A DNA stretch of 64,000 nt from Calycina herbarum. Its lineage: Eukaryota > Ascomycota > Leotiomycetes > Helotiales > Pezizellaceae. Shown one piece after another: positions 47,672 to 60,206 of this stretch; the stretch's first letter is position 1; each line of letters opens with the position of its first letter. The stretch is from NCBI GenBank assembly GCA_001414485.1, contig LLEY01000002.1, positions 744,001-808,000 of the forward strand, written 5' to 3'. Under the pieces are notes generated by a model. The model was given only the letters and a program-made list of their open reading frames with translations. It searched no databases and was not told where the DNA came from. The translations under genes were made by a program, and so were the position numbers.

Positions 47672-48436
47672 GGGTGCTCTGCGAAAACCAGGGATAATGG
47701 AGTTATGAAGTTATGAAAACGGGAGGAAGCATTGAGAAGCGAATTGAGGGACGGAGGAATGGATGGATATACCCCAAGTTGATGACCGAATGCTGTCACA
47801 ACACACACAAGGAGAAGCCTCGAGCCAAGGGCTAAACAGGAAGGCTGGATAATGGGCATACGAAAGCTAGATGTTCATGGAAATGGATTGATATGAAAAT
47901 ATAATTCAGATGGTGAAATGCTAGTCATCTTCATTTTCTGAAATGCCCAGTCCTCGTTACATGCTGCCTTTTTTCTATTTGGATACTCCCTTTACTTGTT
48001 CCATCGGGTACATTTATAATTGTTTTTGTGTTCGAGCTGCTTTTTCGTTCCTCTTCTGCCGCCATTGATTTTATCTAATTTCTCGGCTTTTCTGTTATTG
48101 CTTCCGCATTTCCTTTTCCTTTTCTTTTATGAAATTTATTGTCGGGTTCTATTTCCCTTGTCCATGACTTCAAAATTTGGCAATTTATCTTGTCAATAAA
48201 TGGATTGGCTATCTGAGTACCAGACTGTGGACAGGGCAGCCATTTCTTATATCAACAACCCACTTTTCGCTTTATTGTTAGCAATGCCAAAGGATACAGA
48301 GTGCACGTAAAATTTCAAAGTACTCTTACCCCTCCTTGAGTTCAGTATTCTTCACTTCACAAATCCAAACACACGCATCGAAAACCCTAGTTTGTATGTA
48401 AATGGTATTAATATTATAAACATTACCCTCCTCCAC
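47672..48436. other. intergenic, no gene recognised
   Basis: Convergent 3' flanks of Hsk3 and the single-pass membrane protein. No coding signal. Confidence 0.5.
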
Positions 48437-50094
48437 TCAATCATCCAAATCACTAAGATCCAGAAAACTTCTCTCCGTAGTACTAACAGGACTTATACAA
48501 CCCCCCGCAACATCCAACCTCGCATCTCTACTCGAACCTCCCAACACATCTGGTGTTAATCTCCCATTCCTCCCACTCGTCCGTAAATCTCCTAGACTCC
48601 CACTCCTTGCATTCCGTAAATCGTTGAGACTCGTATTCCTACTCACAGTTCTATTGGGGGTTGTTCTTCCGAAGGAGGATACTGGTGTGTGGTTTGAGAG
48701 CTCTCGGGTGTGTTGGTGTATTAAATCGGGAGTTTGGTTTCGCGATACGGGGGAGAGGGGGATGGTACGTAGGGTTGCTGCGGAACCGGTTCTTGAGCGG
48801 GGTGGGAGATGGGGTTGTTGTGAGGGGGGGTTGGAGGATGTAGGTGAGGAGGAGGAGGATGGTTTTGATGACGATGATGTTTTCGTTTTCGTTTTCGGTC
48901 TTTTTACACTCCCAGCATCCATCTCGAATTTTACATTCGAGGGAGTGACTTCCATCTCATGCGGTCCGAGACTATTGATATGTATCCTCGTCCCTGGATG
49001 TTTCTCCGTCTGTTCTCTAGCTCTAATCTCTTGCGCTTTCTGTTCGTGGACTTCGGGTGGTAGGACTGTTTGTAGACCGTCGCTGCCCGGGTATTGGGTT
49101 GGTGATGATAGGGGGTTGGAACTTGCGTTTGTGTTTATTGTTGCGACTGGGACATTATTCTTGATGGATCGTGGTTCTCGTGATATTTCTAGGATTCCGG
49201 CTTCGGGGCGACTTGAGGAGTTCCCGTATGAGGGATGTGATCTTCGTCGTCTTCTGATGTGAAGACTTGCTAGGAGGGAGATGATGATGATTACCGTGAA
49301 AACCACACCCAGAGTTACTCCGACTTTCGCGCCAACTGAAAGACCGGACGAGGTGACAGTTATGGCGGGAAGAGCAGTAGGTATTGACGTGCTTGTTGAT
49401 AGAGCGCTTGAGGGGATCTGGGGTACGCTTCCTGGGGAAGAATTGGAGGGTGTGGAATTAATGCTTGGAGCGGCGGAGATTTCTGGATTTGATGTTGGGA
49501 TTGCTGTTGCCAAAAATGGAGTGAGAGTTGTTGTGACTAGAGCAGGATCGTCTGCGAAGGAATATCCAGAGACCAAAAACCCGGTTACAGTTATCCCTCC
49601 ATTATTTGTATTTTCCGCTCGTGCTACATTGTTCGCCGATAAGTTCTTGACAACAACTGTTTGGCCCGCTGGGACTGTAGATATGCATTTATTGTCTGAA
49701 CGGTAATTATAAAGCCTTCAGAAATCAGCCAAGTCTTGAAATAGTGAGAGTTGTATACTCACGAAGGGCAGCAAGCTACAATAGCACTGATCTTATTCAG
49801 ACTAGCTGTAGCCGCTTTGGTATAAAGCGAAGGACAATTGAACCCCCCTAAACTCGCAGTGATCGTGACACCCGTTTGCTCCCATGATTTGGTCACCTCA
49901 ACCGGTAAACACTGCAGGGCATTCGGGATATTCTTCGCATAGTACGGGTCGAAAGCCATGATATCCTGCCCGCCAGGTACCCGATAGATTTCCGACGAGC
50001 ACTCGGGTGGAGCGGAAACTCCCGGCGTTGTGAGAGGTAGCCAACTTGTCGTAACTCCATTGTTGACTTCTGATGGACGCACCGTCGTTGACAT
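48437..50094 (-). CDS. single-pass Ser/Thr-rich membrane protein (536 aa)
   Basis: Exons 50094..49763 and 49715..48437, phase 2. The N-terminal ~190 residues are extracellular-like with several Cys (PPECSSEIY, ALQCLPV, GFNCPSLY, VACCPS, DNKCIS). A mucin-like Ser/Thr/Pro/Ala stretch follows, then one transmembrane helix (VGVTLGVVFTVIIIISLLAS) with a stop-transfer HIRRRRR. The cytosolic tail of ~270 residues is Ser/Pro/Thr/Arg-rich, with repeated RNxSLNDLRNARSGSLGDLR-like phosphorylatable motifs. The layout resembles fungal cell-wall sensors but lacks a clear WSC domain. No cleavable signal peptide is visible at the chosen Met, which starts MSTTVRPSEVNNGVTTSWLP. Confidence 0.75.
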
Positions 50095-52241
50095 ATTCGC
50101 GACTCAACTGGCGCGCGAGTAACAAACAGCGCCGAAGGTGTCTACGATGGGGGTGGGTACCATGAGACTTAAGAAGCGCTTCAGCAGCTTGCCCTTGCGC
50201 ATACCAATGTCCCGTATGCAACACAAACACAACACCGAGCACACACCAAAACAGCGGCGGTCAGCCTCGATCGCACCCCCCATCGACATGCCGGTGGGCG
50301 GGACCTACAATGCAACATCGGCAACGACCAATAGGTGTCATTGGATCGCTCGCTCTAATGCCGTTTGGGGGCGAGGGGTCGATTGTTGGTTTTCATACGT
50401 GATGAACAGACGGCGACCAGTAACTAGCCCACCTTCGCTAGTACCCCTGGTACCACCAAGAAGGGACGAGGGGTAACGAGTAGGGGGCCTAAAGGGGGTC
50501 TTGAATTCGACAATCGTGAACTCTCACGCGCGCTGTGCCGCGCAGACGCGTGAGGCCAGCCCCGGATACTTGTTCAACCGCCCATCTTACCCTCATACAG
50601 AGTAGGTAGTGCAGAATCTGCAAGCAAAACGGATGATACATTGGCAAACAACACCGCCGAAGAATTGAAAAGCCATGACGCAAAAACCGACAAAAAAGAA
50701 ACAAGCAGAACGCCAAACGGCTAAAAGAGAGTTGATGCTGGCAGCTCGTGGAGGGCCTGCCCTGGAGGGAAAACCAATCCCCGTTTCCAAGACTTCGAGG
50801 AGGGCCGTGGGTGCGGGTAAAGATAACCCATAGCTTTTTTTGCAAAGAGACACACGTGGAAGAGCCGCGGATAGCTGGGCAGAACAAATGAGAGAAGGAT
50901 CTTGAGGTTGTATTTGATGCAAGAAACCCCGAGACAAGATGAACAGGTCAAGATGAAAGCGAGAAATGTTTGAAAGGGGCAATCGCTTCAACTAGCTTCG
51001 GTGCTGAGCGTTGAAGTTGATTGGCCGAGGAGCAAGGCTGGGGTGTATTACCCCACTCACATCATCAATTTTCCGAATCGGAAATTGCTTCGTCTGCAAA
51101 GCATCTGGAACCGGTTTGCAATTTCTCATAGAGATAATCAATGCGTCGTCCATTCTTTCTGGAAGCACTCAACCTGAAGGATTTATTTGAAATTTTTCCG
51201 AGGGTTCGAGAACTATGCAATGAATGTGTAGCGAGAACTCACCGTGCGAGGCATTCTTCGGAGAAACCGGGGAAGCAGTTGGAAAATGTTGGTTCACAAC
51301 GTCCACGTCTCATGTATATGAGAGATACATCTCATGGTATCAGGAAGATTGTATCGCCAAAAAAAGAGACAAAACAGCAACAGGTTGTCAGAGTCGCGTG
51401 GACAGAGCTTAGGATGAGCATCCTTTGAAAAATACGGAGATCGGTGCAGTGGCGACCGGCATTCTCCACATGTTCTTGATTCTAGTTGGTTAGTTCATGC
51501 CACCCTCACTCAGCAAATCTTATTGTTCCCTCGTGGCAATTCGCCATCGCTCCTTTCCAGATGAAAAACGTGGAAGTTCTGGGATTATCCGGTATGTGTG
51601 GAAATCCTACCCGATTCGGCCATCTCTCGGTGCTTACATGGTGTGAAGGATAAAGCCATGTTGTCCAATTTAACCATGGTTAATCAACCAATATATAAGA
51701 TCAGCAGAGCGGCACTGTTGTATCTATTTGAAGAAACAGACCCGTTTCATCATTCGAAGATCCAACACCGTTCACTGGTGAAGATGGAGAGTTGGAAGTA
51801 GAAACACTGTCTTTTTGCTATTAAAACAATCCGATGGTCGTTGGTGGCGAGGGTGTTCGGGTTTGTGTTTCATACAGAGTAATGTCCAAGTTTGGGTGTA
51901 GAGTCGAGACCGGTCTTCATCTTAAAGTTGAAAAGGAGGCCTGTGATTATCATTTGTCAGTTCAGCGGGAATCACACGCCTCGGATTGATGAAGAGATAT
52001 GGAGGATAGAATTTAGGACCAGAGGTTCTCGTGCAGTGTGGGATATCTCAGTGGTTTTTTTTTAATAAAAAAAACTTACTTATTGGATCTGTTTGTTGGT
52101 ACATGTGATTGGTACCTGTATCAAAAATCAATCATTGGAACATAACTTTCTCTATGTATACCTTTCCCTTGGGTATAACTCTTTCTCTGGTCGCCATCGT
52201 ATCATCAGTGTGTTTTTCGAGCCTCATTCGTAAAACCAGTG
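50095..52241. other. intergenic, no gene recognised
   Basis: Contains a GC-rich hairpin with 8-bp arms CTCACGCG / CGCGTGAG (50523..50530 and 50547..50554). Open frames of up to 132 codons at 50489-50991 (minus) overlap in different frames and look random. The frame at 51141..51428 has no support. Confidence 0.45.
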
Positions 52242-54133
52242 TCATGAACGAGCTGGCCGAGGAGCGGCCTCTTCGTCTCCTCCTCTGCGAGTAAATCTCT
52301 GCTTTATCCTTTCGGTAACTGCCACCTTGGGCTCCTTGACTTCGTAAAGTGCCTTGTGTTCGGTCGATATATCGTGTGAATCCTCGTAGTCGACGTGCAC
52401 AAAGGCTCGCTCTACGTCGGAAAGACCCTCCAATTTTCTCTGTAGAGTTTGCGAAACGTCATGAGTAACTTTGAGACTCTCGGTTTCCGACATGATAATA
52501 TCCACTTCGACGTAATATTTGTCTCCAGCATGATATGCACGAGCCTAGGACCATTAGCGACCAATATATATAAGAGTTCAGTTATTGACTTACCGTATCG
52601 ATCTTCTTAATTCTTTGATCATGAGTGACTGATACATATACCAATTTGTTCAAGAAGTCTTGAGGGGCAGTTTTTCCGACCAAGTACCACATGTGCTCAA
52701 AGGCAGTCGAGGCCCACGAGTATAGAATGAGCAAGGCGATACAAATTGCACCCGTTGGGTCCAAGAACCACACTTTGACGAACCGAGTCCCGACAATAGA
52801 CATGACAAGACCAAAGATATTGACAGCAATATCATTTCGATGGTCAATCTGTAAGAGAAGTTAGTAATTGACCCGTATGTTTGGAGTGAAGGATTTGTAA
52901 TGGTTGAGTAGAAGTTCCCGAATGTGGTTGGGGAACGTGTGTGTAAAGAACAAGGAGAGGGTAAAAGTAGACATACCATGAAGATCCGAGCTGCAGGGTA
53001 TCTTCTCAGAAGGAAGCAGTAAACGAATAGAGACGCCTTGGAGAAGACTGATAAGGTAAGCTTCTAGAAGGCCGATGGGTAATTGAGACGAGAGATGGGA
53101 TCGATACATACTGGCTATTGATACGAAGATAATCGGAATGAGATGTAACTCTTCGGCATCAGACGGACCTCTGCCGAGAGAACGTGCTGATTCGATGATC
53201 AATTGTACAGAAACAGTTGTCATCAAAGCGCAGAAGAGAATAATTCCGACAGTTTCAACACGTTTACGACCCTGGTAGATATGTTAAAAGAATATTGGAA
53301 GAAATTTAGACGGGGATACTTACAACGGGGAATTTCTGTATATTTGGCTTGGCTGCCAACCGAGATGTAACCAACATGACTATGGAACTGACAAGATCCA
53401 TCTAGAGGGTTGAAAAGTATTAGCCACAGGATCGATATATTGACATTTGATATGGGAATTCTTACGAAAGCGTCTGCAGCAGTTGCAAACAACGAAAGAG
53501 ATCCAGTACTTATCGCAGCATACATCTGAATGATAAAAAGGAAGAAATTGACAACGAAACTGGCGTTGACTGCAAATTTGACCTTGCCTCCATTTTGTAT
53601 TGTGTCCTCGACCTCCGCCTGTTCTTCCTCGTGACTTCCCAAGTAAGCATCAATCAATGCGTTCTGTCGGTTGTAGTATTTCTTGATCTTCTTGGTCTTC
53701 CGACGGGAGCGCTTCACAGGCTGCGGAAATTCTCGGAGTCAGTATTGCCATTTCTAGAGAAGTATGTTTGAGGAAGATAGGACAAAACAGGGTTGTCTGA
53801 GGAGGAAACCATGTCTCAGTCCTCCTAAAACAACCTTAAAGAGGGAAAAAGAACTCGGAGAATACCCACTACTTGCTGAGTTGAGTTGTTGAGAACATCA
53901 TCTCTCTTGTAACCTTGAAGGGCATAGGGATCGCCTGATCCTGCCTGGTTAATGTTGAATGTTGAAGCTGGGGAGATTTCAACTTCTGGCACTTCAGCAA
54001 GAGGCTTCTTTGAATCGATGGGGCTGGCTTCAGTTGGTTGTTGTGGCTGGATATCTGATGCTGTATTGTTTGCTAATGGTCCAGCCAAAGGTGTTTCGGC
54101 AGCAGAGGGTGCCGAGGAGGATTTGGAAGCCAT
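52242..54133 (-). CDS. cation diffusion facilitator (CDF) transporter, Mn-type motifs (460 aa)
   Basis: Exons 54133..53873, 53720..53466, 53401..53324, 53271..53112, 53047..52977, 52848..52594 and 52544..52242, phases 0,0,0,1,0,0. The N-terminal ~90 residues are Pro/Ser/Ala-rich, then a basic KRSRRKTKKIKKYYNRQN. Membrane segments start at FAVNASFVVNFFLFIIQMY. The intramembrane metal-site motifs are DAFMD (D170, D174) and DHRND (D277, D281): the DxxxD pairs typical of manganese-type CDFs rather than the HxxxD of zinc types. The C-terminal cytosolic domain has HAGDKYYVEVDIIM and FVHVDYEDSHD. CDFs are proton-coupled exporters of divalent metal into organelles or out of the cell; Mn2+ specificity is inferred. 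Confidence 0.9.
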
Positions 54134-56700
54134 CTGATGATATCGAGAGATGATAATGATAATTAGGATGATTCGGATGTAGCTTGATCAAAAGTTCCGT
54201 GGAATAGTTTGTTATGATCAGATAGAGAAGCAATTATTGAGAGGGATGTTTGTCCCGGAAAGAGAACGGGAAGAAAAATTAAGGAATGCCTTCGTAACAA
54301 TGCCGTGGCTCAGACTTAATGCTGATTTGGGAAGCCTGTTGCGAAAATACCTACTTATAGAAAGCGACTCCCTCGAAGGTTGAAAGTCATTCATGTCTAC
54401 AGAACTCCACTATCAACAATACCAAGAGCACTGCAACAACATATGTTTTGGAGCACTGTGGTTGGGGTGTTGGCTTTGTGGTTGGTGTCTTGGGAGTTCA
54501 AGCTGATGCAATAGATCTGCATTTCCGACCAATCTGAGCGTGGGCATTATTCATTCTGCGGAGTAAAGATCTGGAATTCCAAATTCTTGACGTGGTGGGA
54601 CGAAGTTACGTCAACAATTGAACAAATTGGGAGAGGAACAACCTGGAAGAGTTGTGGCGGGTTTCAACAACCTCGATGAATACTTCAAAGCGGTAGCAGG
54701 TCGGCACTTGGACAGAGATCGGCGCTAGAAGGGTCTCGGGCCTTTCTTGCAGCACTGCGTCAAAAAATGGTCCGATAGGGATGCTTGCTAACGATTGCCT
54801 GTGGTGTTGTGTTTTGTTTCTATTTCAAAATGGCGGTACCGAGGTCGAGATAAGGCTCTTATTCGCCTGTTCGCTTGTGGCGCCAAGCCGCGCATAGAAG
54901 CCAAGACCACCTCTAAAACCCTCTCTCTCACCTCTCCTCCAGACAAACTCACTTGGGCACCTCCACTTTTCTGCATCGACGAGGAGGTTCAAGCTTTCTC
55001 GCCCACTTCCCCATAGTATCCATACGGGTCACGGCTCTGTAAATCGCTGTCTGCGGCTCCATCATTTTGTTTTCTAACTTTTACACATCTGCCGTTACGC
55101 GGCCTTGCAGATGGCCAGTGAGTGACCATTGTTTTTTAAGCAATTCTCAAACTGCCCCCACCGATCGCCGACGTCGTTAACTTGATATTCTTGTTTTCAC
55201 CTCATGGCATTGGCCGCATGGGCATCCCTCGCAGTGCAGCGTTTATCTCAACGACGTCCTCACCACCTCCATACTATTCACAGCGAGTTCTAGCAGAATC
55301 AGAGCCCGAAAATACAGTTTTAAGCCTCCCAGGTATAATGGAATTGAATCTTCCTTCTCTCACCAAGTCCTGACACTAGTCTCAAAGCATGTGCTGGGTA
55401 TATGCTTCCACGATGGCTATTTATGGCGATTGATTAGGTACAGTACACTAACTTTTTCCCACAGGTCACCAGGGGCTGCAGGAATTCGTGACTGTTAGCC
55501 TGTGACAGTTTCTCTTCCATGGTTGTTCCAACACTTTTGGGAGAACGGGCATCTTTTTAATTTGATTATTCTAATTGTTTAGGACAACGAGATTAATTTT
55601 CCTAGTCTTGCTTGAACATTCAGAGGAGAAGATAGCTGGCTTTCTACTCTTGGTTAGTTATGCCTTTTTGAGGCTTAGTGATCCATATTGCGACGGTGGT
55701 CGAGACTCCTGGAAACGCTGCAAACACTCAGATTTTCTCTCACGAATGCGTTACAATACCTCTCACCCTCAAAGAGTACATTGGACCTAGTATACGCTCA
55801 TGGTATGTACATACTCGACTGTAATACGGCACAAACACGGTCTAATTGCAAACATATGGAAGTCAGGGAACAATGGCTTGATACACCGATATTCTTGGCT
55901 TTATCGCCGAATTCGTACGACTGGCACCTATCGCAATATCATTGACTCAGTCTCAGTCCCATCGGATCATCCGAACAATCTGTGGATTACGGGGGTTTCG
56001 AACAGCCAGCCCTGCCCAGCTATTTGATATCTTTTGTCTCACGCTTCCCCTCAATCGCCCACTGGGGAAAATGCTTCGCTTGCCAAGCTTCGTGACCTCA
56101 GGCGCTGATGTATACAGTACTCGGCTGATCTGCAGCCGTTGTTGCTTTTGGAGAAGATCAGATTGCCTGTTGTGGGAGCCCTGTAGTATGGGCATGATCA
56201 GAAGAGTTGCTGTTTACTTTCCTATTTCATGAACCCGGCGCTGTTCCGATACAATTCTCCGATGTCATCATATCATTGCTATTTCAAGTTTAGCGTGGAG
56301 GCTCAATTGACTTTCAGATGGAGGTACTAGTTTCGCATGGTACGCCAAGTGAGGCTCTAGCAAGGTATGCTACATTATCTTTGACTGAACCCATTGAGAC
56401 GTTCTTCAAATGGCAAGTGCAAGAGAATCGGTTCGACTTACACAATGTTATGGTCAGGTTGTCCCCATGTCAAGCTCTTTTTTGCACTTTCTTGAAACTG
56501 GGCAGTAGCAAGTAGAAAGTTGTGCCTATCTTTATCCTTTTGCACGTTGACTGGCGTCTGTCAGATCTTTCCACCAACGACATAGTCTCTGGTTTGGCAT
56601 AGGGTAAGGCAAAAATGCCGAGACTTATCCCAGTATCACCGTCCATAGTCCATGTTTCGATGACTGGGAGATCATAACATTGGCTCAAATATATCGTCGC
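54134..56700. other. intergenic between the CDF and ZIP genes, no gene recognised
   Basis: Divergent promoters at both ends. Short frames up to 96 codons occur in the middle, none with a family match or splice support. A TATATATG sequence at 56703..56710 precedes the ZIP gene. Confidence 0.5.
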
Positions 56701-56702
56701 TT

Positions 56703-56710
56703 TTATATAT
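56703..56710 (+). promoter_or_regulatory. TATA-like element of the ZIP gene
   Basis: TATATATG lies 155 bp upstream of the chosen ATG at 56865 and overlaps an upstream in-frame ATG at 56709, so transcripts starting 30 or more bp downstream would exclude that ATG. Confidence 0.4.
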
Positions 56711-56864
56711 GTGGCGTCTCCCCAGATATTTGGTCTTGGTTCTTCACCTCTGTGTGGTTCTTCGTTTTCCTACCTTACATTCTATTCTAGCGAAGCTGTG
56801 CTTTGTATTTTTTCCCCCTTTTGATATTTTCAAGTGGGCAGGCTCACTTCTCTCTTTCTTTACA

Positions 56865-58459
56865 ATGTCTACAACAGACATCGCTGGAATGGCGGATATG
56901 GGGTCGATGGCAGGAGCTATTGCCGAGAAGCCCAAGTGTGGCGGAGGTGGTGCGAACGCAGCTGCTTACGATCTCCCTCTGCATGTAGCCGCTCTGTGTA
57001 AGTTCACTTGGCAAGTTGGGGTATCCATTAAGTACACATTGCTAACACTTTATCAGTTCTTGTACTACTGTTTAGTATCGCAGGTAATTTATTATGATCA
57101 TTCATTGATAACTTAACTAATTATATAAGGTGCTGGTTTCCCGGTAGTCGCAAAGAGAGTTAAATGGATGAAAATTCCACCCAAGATTTTCTTTGCGTGT
57201 AAACATTTTGGTACTGGTGTTTTGATTGCAACGGCTTTCGTACATGTATGTATATGGTACACTGTACGAAGATTCTCTCACTAACCAGCCCTAGCTGATC
57301 CCAACGGCATTCCAATCTCTCAATGACCCATGCCTTCCCGATCTTTTGATCAAAGATTACCCAGCTATGCCAGGTGTTATCATGATGGCCGCACTCTTCG
57401 CTCTTTTCTTCATTGAAGTATATCTCAAGGGAAAAACCGGTGGTCACTCTCACGGTGGACACACAGGTGAAGGTCTTTCATCGCAAGGCGCACCTCCCGG
57501 ATTCTCCGCTCCACCACCAACCTACCGCAACCAACAACCAGTTTCATGGAAGGATGATGACTATCCTGATGAGAAAGATATCTCCTTCGCAAGGTAAATG
57601 ATCTATCTTCAGTCGATTGAATTTTCACTCACATAAAATGCCAGAGATTACGAAGTCGATGATTATGGACGCCCAGATAGTTATTCCAATGACATCAATC
57701 AATATGGTCCTCAAGCCGAGATGCCTCCATGGTTTCAAGCTTTCTTTGCCCGTTATGTTCGACAACGCGAAGAGCTGAAAAGGGCGATTTCCATGGTAGC
57801 TGAACGAAGCATGCCCGTTGCCGCTCCTCAAATCCAGTATCAGGAACCCATTCTACCTGTCGCTAAGATAAACAACAACAAACTTTCTGCTGATCCAGAC
57901 ATTGACGATGCTACATTCAGAAAGATGAACTTGAACATCACACTTTTGGAGGGAGGTATTCTGTTCCACTCTGTCTTCGTCGGCATGACGGTCTCAATTA
58001 CCACCGATGGTTTCATTATCCTCCTCATCGCCATCTTGTTCCATCAATTTTTCGAAGGTCTTGGTCTTGGAAGTCGTATCGCGGCTGTTCCATATGCAAA
58101 AGGGGCTGCGAAGCCTTGGATCTTGGTCTGCGCCTTCGGTACCACTGCCCCAATTGGCCAGGCTATCGGTCTTGTCACCAGAAACTCTTACGATCCTTCC
58201 AGTGCTTTTGCGCTTATCATTGTTGGAGTTTTCAATGCCATCTCGTCTGGTCTTCTTATTTTCGCAGCAACAGTCGATCTGCTTGCCGAGGATTTCCTTT
58301 CCGAGGAAGCTCAACATATTTTGACAAAGAAAATGAAGATCCAGGCATTCACCTACATTCTCTTGGGTGGTAAGTTACAACCTCTCCATTTAATGTTGAA
58401 CAAAAAACTAACGAAAACTTACAGCCGCTGGTATGTCCGTTGTCGGTGCATTCGCATAA
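56865..58459 (+). CDS. ZIP family metal transporter (444 aa)
   Basis: Exons 56865..56997, 57057..57083, 57130..57245, 57295..57593, 57645..58369 and 58425..58459, phases 1,1,0,2,1. It starts MSTTDIAGMADMGS. TM1 is FLVLLFSIAGAGFPVVAKRV; TM2 has HFGTGVLIATAFVHLIPTAF. The TM3-TM4 loop is long and acidic/Pro-rich with a His cluster (GGHSHGGHTGE). TM4 contains the metal-site HS (H300, S301) in ILFHSVFVGM; TM5 contains HQFFEG (H325, E329). The C-terminus ends AAGMSVVGAFA. ZIP proteins move Zn2+ or related metals into the cytosol. The upstream in-frame ATG at 56709 lies directly after the TATA sequence and is probably untranscribed, which favours the start at 56865. One exon is only 27 nt. Confidence 0.92.
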
Positions 58460-59251
58460 ATGAAAATCATCAACCTTCTTCCTACAACAAACAAACGCTA
58501 TTCGCTTACTTAATCCCCACGAGGTCCTCCTATCCTTTCGATCCATCTACAAATTCCTTAAAAATCATTGCGTCCGAAACACAAATATAACGAACATATT
58601 TATCCTCGAAACATACACACGGGGTTGGGTTAGAGAGAGCAGGCCACGCTCATTATTTCTGGCCCATGCAGCTTAATGTCAGGAGTTTTTGGTTCGAATA
58701 TCTACAAAGAATGAAGTGCGGTGCCTATATTAATTATACCCCTGTAACGGTATTAATAATGAATGCTAGTTGTATTATTATTATACATGATGGGGTCTGC
58801 TTTTTTCAGTGGTGCCTTCTACTCGCTAGCCCGCTTGCTGCTGTTTTCTCGCGACCGGAAACCATAATACAAAAATTACAATATCTGCCTCTCAATTTGT
58901 TTACACTTTGGCGTTCGATTTATTTTATTTAGTACAAGTCTTTTTCTCTCTACTTTCTCTCTATTTCATCCTTCTTCTTGGTTCACAGGTACCGCTAGTC
59001 GAAAACCACACCTTCATTCAGCCTCCATTTCACTAAGAGCTCCTTCATCATCACCGTCATCAAAAGAACTCAATCACCAACTAAAATAGCAAAACACCTT
59101 TCTGGGCATGAAAAGCAAAATGGTCGTCAAATCAAGCTCACCTCCCCCTTCTTTCCTCCGCAAAACCCAAGCCTTCCAAGCACCTTCTACGCCATGACAA
59201 ATTATGAAGGCCTTTCCCTGCTAGCACCGGTATCTGAAGCCCAGCCAGCTT
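58460..59251. other. 3' region of the ZIP gene, no gene recognised
   Basis: AT-rich 3' flank, then pyrimidine-rich sequence. No conserved frame. Confidence 0.5.
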
Positions 59252-59340
59252 CTCCCTCCCTTAACTGTCTGTCATGTGCGAGGGTAGTTTGGCTGTGAAA
59301 TGTCTGTGCGGTCTACAGACAGTTAAGGAGGGGGGGGGAG
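59252..59340 (+). mobile_element. MITE-like terminal-inverted-repeat element, copy 2
   Basis: Perfect 13-bp inverted ends CTTAACTGTCTGT (59260..59272) and ACAGACAGTTAAG (59315..59327), extended by C-rich (59252..59260) and G-rich (59328..59338) flanks, so the core is 68 bp. The interior matches the element at 3141..3220 in reverse orientation. This copy has intact ends and may be the younger of the two. Non-coding. Confidence 0.75.
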
Positions 59341-60206
59341 TTCCAGTCCCCTGGTTCGGTTCAAAACACGTTTTCATGCGTGCAACTAAGTCCAAATCAA
59401 GTGGGGACTTTGCTTGTTTGAGAGTTAAGCTTGGCAGGTAGTGGGTACGTAAGGCGTAGAGAAGTGGGAGCGAGGAGGCTTGAACGAAACATTGGCGACA
59501 CCTGGCATTTTTCTTGGTCTTGGGAGGGGTTGATCGGAAAGGTTTTTATCGTGCTTTTATTATCGGATTTAGGATTGATGGTGTCGTCTGATGGTGACGA
59601 GGAAAGCGTGTCGCGGATCAGGTGCGATCGAGAAGACTTGTGGTACCGGTAGGTTGGTTCGAGTTTGGACTGTATGTTTTAGTTGACGATGTGATTCCTT
59701 ATTTCCCGTCAATTCTTGTCGATGACTGTGTTCTAGATCCTCTTCCTAAAATTTCACGTGCATAGCTATTTTTGAAATAGCCAGCTTCTTTTGAGCACAT
59801 GTTCTCCTTTAACGAGGATCGGTTGTTTTCACAACTTGTTTGCTCTCGCTCTACCTCTAACACTTCCTTCGAGTTTCATTTTCTCTCATATCCATTTCTT
59901 TGCCTCAGAAGATTCTTTTCAAGAGATCGAATTCCAAAATCTCCAGTCCTATCATCTCGCAGACAACTTTCTGGCTTCAGGTGTCCAGCATACCTCCTCC
60001 AAATTAGAGAATGTCATATTAACACAAGTAGTAGCAAGAGTTTCGGACGCATCAATTCAATTTAAACATTAGCATCTAGTTGAAAATAAAACCCCTGACT
60101 AAAAGCAGCAACACTCCCATGAAAACTCCAAATTCTATCGATGTATCCATTTAAGCCCCATCTATTCCAATTCCTAAACCCAATTAATGTAATATCCAAT
60201 CCAAAC
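59341..60206. other. intergenic, no gene recognised
   Basis: Short frames only. Two overlapping frames at 59791-60072 show no family resemblance. Confidence 0.5.

Noticed and set aside
48624..49262. 212-codon plus-strand frame
   Set aside because: Antisense shadow of the Ser/Pro-rich tail of the single-pass membrane protein, caused by codon composition.
50489..50991. Two 132-codon minus-strand frames
   Set aside because: Mutually overlapping in different frames without motifs; random openness in GC-balanced DNA.
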